From JALORV01 sp963769745 (lineage in GTDB: Bacteria > Pseudomonadota > Gammaproteobacteria > Burkholderiales > Burkholderiaceae_F), in the NCBI GenBank assembly GCA_963769745.1, contig CAVYNB010000041.1:1-64000 (forward strand): a stretch of DNA of 64,000 nucleotides, written 5' to 3'. Under the pieces are notes generated by a model. The model was not told where the DNA came from, did no database searches, and worked only from the letters and a program-made list of their open reading frames with translations. This document shows, in pieces, positions 53,057 through 61,053 of the stretch (the first letter of the stretch is position 1; each line of letters starts with the position of its first letter). A program made the translations under genes and the position numbers.

Positions 53057-55609
53057 GTGACGCAAAGCCTGTTCGATTCGGATCCTGAGCAAGACACCGC
53101 GCGCCTTGTGGCGAGTCTTGCCGCGCCCGCGCAACCGGGGCACCGCGATGAACTGCGCGCCGACGGCGCGCTGCGACCTGCGTGGCGCGCGTTCTTCCGG
53201 CATCTCGGGCCGGGCGGCTATGGTGACCTGCCGCGCCGGCGCGCAACGATCGAGCGGCAGGTCCGCGATGACGGCATTACCTACAACGTTTACAGCGACG
53301 ATGGCCTGCGCGAGCGTCCGTGGTCGCTGGACCTCTTGCCCTTCCTGATCACCGCGGAAGAATGGTCGGAACTCGAGGCAGGGCTGGCGCAGCGTGCGGA
53401 GCTGATGTCGGCGATCATGCGCGACGTCTACGGACCGCAGCGACTGCTGGCAGCAAATCTGTTGCCGCCAGCGCTGGTCTACGGGCACCCGGGCTACCTG
53501 CGCCCATTGGTCGGACATCGACCCGCGGGTGACACGCACCTGCACATACTCGCGTTTGATGTCGCACGCGCCGAGGATGGGCAGTGGTGGGTCGTCGGCA
53601 ACCGCACGCAATCGCCATCGGGCCTGGGCTATGCACTGCAGAACCGGCTCATCGTGTCGCGCCTGTTTCCGGAGGCGTTTCGGCGGATGAAGGTGCAACG
53701 CCTGGCGGCCAGCTTCCGCTGCCTGCTCGACACGCTGCAACGCTGCAGCCCCTGCGACAGCGGTGAGTCGGCACGGCTCGTGCTGTTGACGCCAGGCCCG
53801 TACAACGAGACCTACTTCGAACACGCGTACCTGGCTCGCTACCTCGGCATCCCTCTGGTGGAAGGCAGCGACCTCACCGTGCGCGATGACCGCACCTACC
53901 TGAAGGCGCTGCATGGACTCCTGCCGGTACACGGCATCCTGCGACGCCTGGACGACGATTTCTGCGATCCGCTGGAGCTGCGACAGGACTCGACGCTGGG
54001 CGTACCCGGGCTGCTGCAGTCGATCCGGGCCGGCAAGGTGCTGGTCGCCAACGCACTGGGCTCCGGATTCATGGAATCGCCGGCACTCAATGGGTTCCTG
54101 CCGGCAATTGCGCGGCGCGAACTGGGCGCGGAACTCCGCTTGCCGTCGCTCGCGTCGTGGTGGTGTGGTGAGCGCGCCGCCTTCGAGCAGGTCGCCGACG
54201 ATTTGTCCGACAAGGTCATCAAGGCGACGTTCCCGCCGTCGCAAGCGCGCCCGGCCTTGGAGCCGATGATCGGCGCGGCGATGGGCGCATCGCAGCTGCG
54301 CGACGCGCGCCGGCGCATCGAAGTCGATCCGGATGCCTATACGGTGCAGGCCTACCTGCCGCTGCCGCAGGCGCCCACGTGGCACGACGGTTCACTGGTG
54401 CCGCGCGCGGCCATGGTGCGGGTGTTTGTGATCAACGACGGCAGCGGCGGGTGGCATGTCATGCCGGGGGGCCTCACCCGCATCGCGCAGCGCGAACAGC
54501 GGGTGGTATCGATGCAGCGCGGTGGCGCGAGCCAGGACACCTGGGTGCAGACGGCCGGCCCCGTCGACACGTTTTCGATGCTGCCGACGCCGTTGCGTCC
54601 CGAGGAGCTCGTCGGACGGCGGCGCATCGTCTCGAGCCGGGCAGCCGAGAATCTCTTCTGGATGGGCCGCTATGCCGAGCGTTCCGACACGTCCGTGCGG
54701 CTGGCACGCTCGGCGTTGACCCTGCTCGGCGACGACGCCCGCGCTCCTTCGCCGGTGCTCGGCGCGCTGGCGACGATGTGTGAAGAGCAGGGCCTGGTGC
54801 CGCACGATGTGCCGTCGCCCTCACAGTCAGTGACCGTGTTCGAACGCACGCTGATCGCGGGCCTGGCCGATGTGGAGGAGCGGCCGAGCGTGGCGTTCAC
54901 GCTCGAAGCGCTGGTTCGATCTGCCGGTCACATCCGCGATCGGCTGTCGGCCGATCACTGGCGCCTGATCGCAGCCACCTCACAACGCTTCCGTTCGGAC
55001 TGCGCCGCAGCGGCCGCGGACCAGGTGTTTTCGTCCGACGAGGCGGTGGCGGCCCTCGGGCATCTGGCGGTGCAGATTTCGGCCATCACTGGCGCGCAGG
55101 TGGATCACATGACCCGCGACGACGGTTGGCGACTGCTGACGATCGGGCGTCAGCTGGAGCGCCTTGGAACACTCGCACGGGCGCTGCAGGTCCTGTTTTC
55201 GACCGGCGCCGCGGCGCGCGACGATGGTTTTGACCTGATCCTGCAGTTGTTCGACAGCACGATCACTTACCGCGCGCTCTACCAGCGCCGACTGGAGGCT
55301 GCACCCTTGATCGACCTGCTGGTCCTGGAGCAGGCGAATCCCCGGTCGTTGCGTGGGGTGGCGCGCCGCCTGGGTGAGCAGATCGAACGACTCAGTGCAC
55401 CGGGTTCTCACGAATTGCTGCATTACCTGCCGGCTCCGCACGATTGGCCGAACCTCGACTCCTTCTGTCGGCTCGATGGTGCGGGGGACAACGCAGCCTT
55501 GTTGCTGTTCTGCGAGCGACTGGTCGTTGGCAGTCGTGAACTCTCGGACGCCATCGGCGCGCGCTACTTCAGCCACGCGTCCGCGGAGTTCCGGACGGTG
55601 CATGCATGA
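53057..55609 (+). CDS. Fused permuted ATP-grasp plus alpha-E protein
   Basis: 850 residues with a GTG start at 53057. The N-terminal half (about 1-515) is the ATP-grasp family (LMSAIMRDVYGPQRLLAANL, WWVVGNRTQSPSGLGYALQN, VLLTPGPYNETYFEHAYLARY). The C-terminal half (about 530-850) is alpha-E (RRIVSSRAAENLFWMGRYAE, DGFDLILQLFDSTITYRALYQRR). It is a natural fusion of two proteins that the first half of the cluster encodes separately. It ends in ATGA overlapping an in-frame ATG of the next gene. The two halves are predicted to act together. Confidence 0.92.
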   Translation: MTQSLFDSDPEQDTARLVASLAAPAQPGHRDELRADGALRPAWRAFFRHLGPGGYGDLPRRRATIERQVRDDGITYNVYSDDGLRERPWSLDLLPFLITAEEWSELEAGLAQRAELMSAIMRDVYGPQRLLAANLLPPALVYGHPGYLRPLVGHRPAGDTHLHILAFDVARAEDGQWWVVGNRTQSPSGLGYALQNRLIVSRLFPEAFRRMKVQRLAASFRCLLDTLQRCSPCDSGESARLVLLTPGPYNETYFEHAYLARYLGIPLVEGSDLTVRDDRTYLKALHGLLPVHGILRRLDDDFCDPLELRQDSTLGVPGLLQSIRAGKVLVANALGSGFMESPALNGFLPAIARRELGAELRLPSLASWWCGERAAFEQVADDLSDKVIKATFPPSQARPALEPMIGAAMGASQLRDARRRIEVDPDAYTVQAYLPLPQAPTWHDGSLVPRAAMVRVFVINDGSGGWHVMPGGLTRIAQREQRVVSMQRGGASQDTWVQTAGPVDTFSMLPTPLRPEELVGRRRIVSSRAAENLFWMGRYAERSDTSVRLARSALTLLGDDARAPSPVLGALATMCEEQGLVPHDVPSPSQSVTVFERTLIAGLADVEERPSVAFTLEALVRSAGHIRDRLSADHWRLIAATSQRFRSDCAAAAADQVFSSDEAVAALGHLAVQISAITGAQVDHMTRDDGWRLLTIGRQLERLGTLARALQVLFSTGAAARDDGFDLILQLFDSTITYRALYQRRLEAAPLIDLLVLEQANPRSLRGVARRLGEQIERLSAPGSHELLHYLPAPHDWPNLDSFCRLDGAGDNAALLLFCERLVVGSRELSDAIGARYFSHASAEFRTVHA

Positions 55610-55671
55610 GCGCAGCGCCGGGCCGCCCCAAGCAAGCTCACACCGAAGCACGCAGTGCGGAGGGTAGTCCA

Positions 55672-56575
55672 GTGAGCGCGACTATCGAACTTCACGTCTC
55701 GCACCGGACCATTACGCGCTATACGTCGCGCGTCGAGGTGGCCTATCACTGCGCCTTCCTGCACCCGCGCGACGGGGGGCGCCAGACGGTCAGGGACTTC
55801 ACGATGGCGATCGATCCGCTGCCGTCGCATCGTGCGAACGCGCCGGACTCGTTCGGCAACCTGCGGACCGAGTTCGCGCTGTATGTGCCGCATGAAGCAC
55901 TGGACCGTGCATGCGGAAAGCCGGGTGTGGCTCGAGCCGCGAACCGCACCTCCCGACGATGCCAAGAGCGCTGCCTGGGACACGGTCGCGGCGAGTCTGC
56001 GCTACGTGGTCGGCGGCTCGTTTCAACCGGCGGGCGAGTTCGTGTTTGCCTCACCCTACGTCCCGCTCGACCGTTCGCTGCGCGACTATGCGGCACCGGA
56101 CTTCCGGCCGGGTCGGCCCTATCTGCAGGCGGCGATCGCGCTGATGCAGCGCGTCCACGCCGACTTTGCGTATGAACCCGGAGTGACAGACATCGACACG
56201 CCACTGGTCGAGGTGTTCCGCAAGCGCCGGGGTGTATGCCAGGACTTTGCGCACCTGATGCTGGGGATGCTGCGCGCGCTCGGACTTCCCGCACGCTATG
56301 TCAGCGGCTATCTGCTGACGCAGCCTTTGCCGGGCAAGGCGCGGCTCACGGGCGCCGATGCCTCGCACGCCTGGGTGTCGATCTGGTGTCCGGTGCTCGG
56401 CTGGGTCGACCTCGATCCGACCAACGCCGTGCTACCCGATGCGAGCCACGTGACCGTGGCCGTCGGCCGTGACTACGGCGATGTCGTCCCGCTGCGCGGC
56501 GTGATCCGCGGCGGCGCGGACCACGAGCTCGAGGTTGCGGTGGACGTCGTGCCGGTGGTCGAGCGCGCGGCGTGA
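55672..56575 (+). CDS. Transglutaminase-like protease, second copy, one frameshift
   Basis: About 300 residues when repaired. The GTG at 55672 (VSATIELHVSHRTITRY) with GGAGGG at 55659-55664 is preferred over an overlapping ATG at 55606. An extra G at 55902-55903 shifts the frame; removing it gives ALYVPHEALTVHAESRVWLE. The core has Cys in GVCQDFAHLMLGMLR, His in ASHAWVSIW and Asp in GWVDLDPTNAV. It closes the eight-gene block. The next gene is on the opposite strand, 13 bases later. Confidence 0.85.
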
Positions 56576-56588
56576 CGCAACGCGCCCG

Positions 56589-57368
56589 CTACTGCGCGAA
56601 CCAGCCGCCGTCAACGTTCCAGGCCACGCCGCGCACCTGGTCGGCCGCCGGCGAACACATGAAGACCGCGAGGCCGGCGAGCTGCTCGGTCGTCACGAAC
56701 TGCATGGACGGCTGCTTCTCGCCGAGCAGTGACTTCTTCGCGTCGTCCTGACTGATGCTGTCGCGTGCCGCGCGCGCATCGACCTGTTTCTGCACCAGCG
56801 GCGTCAGCACCCAGCCCGGACAGATGGCATTGCAGGTGACCCCGGTCGTCGCCGTTTCCAGCGCGGTCACCTTGGTCAGGCCGATGATGCCGTGCTTGGC
56901 GGCGACGTAGGCCGACTTCTCGACCGACGCCACCAGTCCATGCACCGACGCGACGTTGATGATGCGACCCCAGTTGGCCTGCTTCATCTTCGGCAATGCC
57001 AGCCGGGTCGTGTGAAAGGCCGAGGTCAGGTTGATCGCGATGATCGCGTCCCAGCGCTCGATCGGGAAGCTCTCGATCGGCGCGACATGCTGGATGCCGG
57101 CGTTGTTCACCAGGATGTCGACGCGGCCGAACGTGCCCTCGGCAGCGCGGAACATCTGCTCGATTTCGGCCGGCTTGCTCATGTCGGCACCGTGGTACAT
57201 CGTCTTCACGCCGCGCTTCTGCAACTGAGTCTCTGCCGCGCGGATGGCCTCGGGCTCGCCGAAGCCGTTGACGACGATGTTTGCACCCTGGGCCGCCAAG
57301 GCGTCCGCGATCGCGAGTCCGATTCCGCTGGTGGATCCGGTCACCAGCGCCGTCCTGTTCTTCAGCAT
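56589..57368 (-). CDS. bdhA: 3-hydroxybutyrate dehydrogenase
   Basis: 259 residues from the ATG at 57368, preceded by GGAGA. It is an SDR enzyme with cofactor motif TGSTSGIG (residues 10-17), NNAG, catalytic Ser in VASVHGL and YVAAKHG. The late block AICPGWVLTPLVQKQVD and the ending NVDGGWFAQ are typical of D-3-hydroxybutyrate dehydrogenase. It oxidises D-3-hydroxybutyrate to acetoacetate in polyhydroxybutyrate use. The gene is convergent with the transglutaminase gene and divergent from the next hydrolase. The symbol rests on motif similarity. Confidence 0.85.
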   Translation of the reverse strand: MLKNRTALVTGSTSGIGLAIADALAAQGANIVVNGFGEPEAIRAAETQLQKRGVKTMYHGADMSKPAEIEQMFRAAEGTFGRVDILVNNAGIQHVAPIESFPIERWDAIIAINLTSAFHTTRLALPKMKQANWGRIINVASVHGLVASVEKSAYVAAKHGIIGLTKVTALETATTGVTCNAICPGWVLTPLVQKQVDARAARDSISQDDAKKSLLGEKQPSMQFVTTEQLAGLAVFMCSPAADQVRGVAWNVDGGWFAQ

Positions 57369-57456
57369 TGCGCATCTCCGTTGTGTTCCCGGAAAGTATG
57401 CCATCCGCCGCTGACTACAATGCGCGCCTTCGTCAGCAGACTGAGCTACGCGGCCC

Positions 57457-58320
57457 ATGGAACCCCGATCGCACCACGTCAAATGCCTCAGCCCGGCCGG
57501 CTTTCATCGCATGGCGTATGTCGAGTGGGGCGACGCCGACAATCCCAGGGTGCTGCTCTGCGTACACGGGCTGACGCGCATGGGCCGGGACTTCGACCGC
57601 CTGGCGCGTGCAATGGCGGATCGTTATCGGGTCGTCTGTCCCGACGTGGTTGGGCGGGGTCACAGCGACTGGCTGCGCGACCCCGCGTTCTACGCGATTC
57701 CGCAATATGCCTCCGACATGGCGGCGCTGATCGCGCGACTCGACGTCGAGCAGGTCGACTGGGTCGGTACCTCGATGGGCGGGCTGATCGGCATCGCGCT
57801 CGCGGGTCAGGCAGGTTCGCCGATCCGTCAGCTCGTGCTCAACGACGTCGGGCCGCGCCTCGGCCCGCTGGCGATCGCGCGCATCGCCAGTTATGTGGGG
57901 CAACCGGTGTCCTTCGCGAGCATGGAGGAGGCGATCGACTACCAGTCGGTGACCGCTGCGCCGTTCGGGCTCAAGACCCGGGAGGACTGGCGCGAACTCG
58001 TGACGCCGACGATGCACCAGGTCGACGGGCGTTACGTGTTCCGCTACGACCCGGCGATCGCGGTGCCGTTCAAGAGCGTTACTCCGCAGGCTGCCGCGGC
58101 CGGTGAGGCGGCGACATGGGCGCTCTATGACCGCATCACCGCGCGCACGTTGCTGGTCCGCGGGGCACAGTCGGACCTGCTGACGCCCGAAACGGCCGCC
58201 GAGATGGCCACCCGCGGGCCGCGTCCACAGGTGGTCGAGGTTCCCGACGTGGGTCACGCCCCGACGTTCATGCCGGCGAACGAGATCCGGCTGGTCCGCG
58301 AGTTCCTGCTCGAGGCGTAG
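57457..58320 (+). CDS. Alpha/beta hydrolase
   Basis: 287 residues with a standard alpha/beta hydrolase core: oxyanion HGLTRMGRDFDRLA, nucleophile in GTSMGGLIGIAL, acid Asp in RGAQSDLLTPETA and His in VGHAPTFM. No signal peptide. The substrate is not predictable, although many such genes are linked to polyhydroxybutyrate or aromatic metabolism. It is divergent from bdhA with an 88-base gap. Confidence 0.85.
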   Translation: MEPRSHHVKCLSPAGFHRMAYVEWGDADNPRVLLCVHGLTRMGRDFDRLARAMADRYRVVCPDVVGRGHSDWLRDPAFYAIPQYASDMAALIARLDVEQVDWVGTSMGGLIGIALAGQAGSPIRQLVLNDVGPRLGPLAIARIASYVGQPVSFASMEEAIDYQSVTAAPFGLKTREDWRELVTPTMHQVDGRYVFRYDPAIAVPFKSVTPQAAAAGEAATWALYDRITARTLLVRGAQSDLLTPETAAEMATRGPRPQVVEVPDVGHAPTFMPANEIRLVREFLLEA

Positions 58321-58601
58321 TTCTTAAACTGGTTGCCAACTCTCTCACGAGTTGCAAGTTTCGCGGAAGTTGAGGAAGCACTGGCAGACCGAGGACTTCG
58401 GCCAGGCCATCTGGGCGCCTAGTTCTTCTTTCGTTCAAAAGCCCGAGTTCGGCAATACGCGGCCCATCACGCTGGCCGCCGCATCACAAGAAAGCGCCCA
58501 TGGACGGCCACGCCTGCTGGTCGGGAGTAGGCCCACCAATGGTTAGGCCTACTGCCACGGCCGAATTTCGATCCGTGATCCGTGGCACCCGGTCGCCACT
58601 C
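58321..58601. other. Convergent intergenic region with an inverted repeat
   Basis: No gene is supported. AGTAGGCC (58526-58533) and GGCCTACT (58546-58553) are an exact 8-bp inverted repeat with a 12-base loop. It could serve as a bidirectional terminator between the hydrolase and cytochrome genes, but there is no T tract. A 64-codon plus-strand frame inside shows no family match. Confidence 0.4.
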
Positions 58602-59027
58602 TCAGCGGGCTTGCAGTCTGTAGAGGTAGTCGACGAGCGCGAGTACGCGCGCCTGCACGAATGCCTCGGAGTCGTAGCGGAAGTCGTCATATCGCGGCGC
58701 CGCCTCGACGCCGTAGCGGGTGCCCCAGATCGGCATCTCACTCGTGCCGTGCGCTCTTGGTGTGGCGCGGCCATCGATCGCCATCTTGACGCGGTCCACC
58801 GGAAAGACGCCGCCGTTGCGCTTCGCGAGCAACGTCAAGTCGGGCATGTTGACCTTCAACACCTCACCAAACGACCCTTCGCCCTTGCCGCTCAGCCCGT
58901 GGCACACGGCGCACTTCGAGTAGTACTCGGTCTTGCCAAGATCGGTCCTCGTCTGGGCCTGCACCGCGCCAGACGAAAGCGCTGCAGCAATTCCGGTCAG
59001 AACGGCAGCAATCATTGCGCGTCTCAT
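58602..59027 (-). CDS. Exported c-type cytochrome
   Basis: 141 residues from the ATG at 59027, with GGGAGAAG upstream. A signal peptide (about 1-24, ending VQA) is followed by one haem c site, KCAVCHG, and a candidate axial Met in GTSEMPIWG. It is a monohaem periplasmic electron carrier. It stands alone, so the partner is unknown. An upstream in-frame start would add 45 residues before the signal peptide and is rejected. Confidence 0.88.
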   Translation of the reverse strand: MRRAMIAAVLTGIAAALSSGAVQAQTRTDLGKTEYYSKCAVCHGLSGKGEGSFGEVLKVNMPDLTLLAKRNGGVFPVDRVKMAIDGRATPRAHGTSEMPIWGTRYGVEAAPRYDDFRYDSEAFVQARVLALVDYLYRLQAR

Positions 59028-59681
59028 TTCTTCTCCCTTGAGTCCGGGATCCTCGTGCCCGTTCTCGACCGATCGCGCTCGCGCATTCGAACGGCGCGCT
59101 TCTGGAGGTAATTGGCACGACACCCAAACACGCCAACGCAAAAACGATGAATGCGTTTTCAAGCTAGCTATCGGCAGCTAGTGCCTCTTGACGGCGATCA
59201 ACGCGGGTATGGTCGTGACCACATCCAGCCCCTCCGCTTCGCGCAGTCGTAGGTAACGACAAACCACATGACCAACTCCTCCCGAACGAGTCACAGGACA
59301 TCACTGCCGAGACTTGCCAGAGTGGAACCCAGGAAGAGTTTCCTGGTGGAGGTCATCCCGTGAGGGTTTGCCGAGGCGCCAAGTCTGTCGCCCGCGGCCG
59401 TGACCAAGCAGGAGAGCTGTAAGACCGGAGAGGGTCGCTAACTATCGATCGAGACGACTTCGGCTTTAGGGACGAAGTCGATTGCCGCTTTCTGCGGTCG
59501 CGAACTGTCACTAGGGTTCGACCTGAGTCATTAGTCGAGCCAGAAAGCGGTCACCAGAAGTAGGGAACTTGCAGCTGTTTTGAGAGCGGTGCCGGGGTGG
59601 TTCCAATTGGAGTCTTAAGCTCCCCCTGAAACCGGAAGGTTCCGTTTGCAAGTATTTCGAGAACCTGTACGTGGCTTCTTT
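59028..59681. other. Long non-coding stretch
   Basis: No convincing gene, tRNA or insertion-sequence end in about 650 bases. It holds a hairpin (CGACTTCG with CGAAGTCG near 59457-59483) and several short Pro/Arg-rich frames that look random. A small RNA cannot be excluded, but no clear promoter-terminator pair was seen. Confidence 0.4.
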
Positions 59682-60173
59682 CTAGAAGATTCCGCTGGCC
59701 AGGCCGGCGGCGAGGCCGGCGCCAAGCTCGCGTGCGCGTGCGAGGTCGACCGCGGGGACCATTTTCGGTGCGAGGATTTCTTCGGGCGTCTGAGCCCCGT
59801 TGCGGATGACGAGCGGGGGAGCGACCTCGCGCAGTCGCAGTCCCGTGGCGATGCGCTGCACCTGGCGAGCGGCCCCCGTTCCGTCGGTGCCCGCCGCGAT
59901 GATCGCTGCATAGGGTCGGCCATTGATCCGGTCGAGGACCGGGTAGTACACGCGATCGAAGAAGTCCTTCATCAGCCCGGCCATGGTCGCCAGGTTCTCG
60001 GGCGTGGCAAACAGGTAACCGTCGGCGTGGAGCATGTCGTCGACACCGGCGCTTGCCGCGGTGACGAGGCGCGTTTCCGCCGCCGCTTCTTCACGCGCCC
60101 CGTCTGCCGCGGCGCCGGCGAGTTGCTCGGCCGCCCCGGTCATCGAGTGGTACACGATCAGTAGCTGCTTCAC
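59682..60173 (-). CDS. Flavodoxin family protein
   Basis: 163 residues with a GTG start at 60173 that overlaps the mtfA stop by 4 bases. Flavodoxin/NADPH-FMN-reductase fold: the FMN phosphate loop is in LLIVYHSMTGAAEQLA, and a second FMN contact in ATPENLATMAGLMKDFFDRVYYPV. It binds FMN and carries electrons or reduces quinones. It is translationally coupled to mtfA. A much longer minus-strand open frame covering both genes is a shadow. Confidence 0.85.
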   Translation of the reverse strand: MKQLLIVYHSMTGAAEQLAGAAADGAREEAAAETRLVTAASAGVDDMLHADGYLFATPENLATMAGLMKDFFDRVYYPVLDRINGRPYAAIIAAGTDGTGAARQVQRIATGLRLREVAPPLVIRNGAQTPEEILAPKMVPAVDLARARELGAGLAAGLASGIF

Positions 60174-61000
60174 GAGGCCGCCAGCGGATCCTGCCGGAAG
60201 AACGCCGCGAGCTGCGCGTACCACGCCGGGAATGCCTGCTGCATTCGCCCGGGCTCGACAAAGAATGCCTCGGAGGACACCGCGAAAAACTCGCCCTCGT
60301 CCTGTGCGGCGTACGCATCGAGGGGCAGATGCGCGTAGTACGGATCGGCATCGCTGGACTCGGGGTCGATCGACGGCGGGAGCTCGCCTTCGACCAGTTC
60401 CAGTTCGGCGACGAAGCGGTGGAACGCATCGTCGAGTGCTGCCTGCCATGTCCTCGCGTCGAGTCCGGCATGCAACGACGGCGAAAACGGCGGGACGCCG
60501 TCGGCATCGCCGTTCAGGAGATCGATCTTGTGGGTGAACTCGTGAATGACGACGGAGTAGGCCGCGCCGAACTCGGTCGAGGCACGCTGCGCGTCTTCCC
60601 ACGAGAGCAGCACCGGTCCGCCGTCCCACGCCTCGCCCGCGATGGGTTCGGTGTACTCGTGCACTACGCCCGCATCGTCCGTGACACTGCGCGGAACCAG
60701 AAATTCGCCCGGATAGACGACGATGCTGCGCCAGCCGCGGTACCAGTCGAGTCCCAGGTGCAGGACGGGCAGGCAGGCCTGCACTGCGATGTTCACCTGC
60801 ATTTCGGACGTCAGCTCCAGGCCGGCGGCTCCGGCCATCTCCTTGTCGGTGAGGAACTGGCCGGTGAGTGCACGCAGGCGCTCTTTTTCCTCGCTCGTCA
60901 GGCGGGCGAGGAAGGGCATCGACGCGAGAGTCGCGTCCCACAGTAGGTCGGGAACGGCGACCTGGGGTCCGGAGATCCGATCGATCAGTGCCCGCAGCAT
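60170..61000 (-). CDS. mtfA: Zinc peptidase MtfA
   Basis: 276 residues from the ATG at 61000 (MLRALIDRISGPQ). The zinc site HEFTHKID is at about 155, with a downstream Glu in AVSSEAFF. In E. coli MtfA is an aminopeptidase that binds the glucose repressor Mlc; the family member here probably has a similar fold and an unproven role. Divergent from relA (54 bases) and followed by a coupled flavodoxin gene. Confidence 0.9.
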   Translation of the reverse strand: MLRALIDRISGPQVAVPDLLWDATLASMPFLARLTSEEKERLRALTGQFLTDKEMAGAAGLELTSEMQVNIAVQACLPVLHLGLDWYRGWRSIVVYPGEFLVPRSVTDDAGVVHEYTEPIAGEAWDGGPVLLSWEDAQRASTEFGAAYSVVIHEFTHKIDLLNGDADGVPPFSPSLHAGLDARTWQAALDDAFHRFVAELELVEGELPPSIDPESSDADPYYAHLPLDAYAAQDEGEFFAVSSEAFFVEPGRMQQAFPAWYAQLAAFFRQDPLAAS

Positions 61001-61053
61001 CGCGGAATTGTGCCGCAACGGTCGCAGGGCCGAGGCGGGATAATCGAGGCGTG

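Noticed and set aside
58352..58546. 64-codon frame in the hydrolase-cytochrome gap
   Set aside because: No ribosome site or family resemblance; contains part of an inverted repeat.
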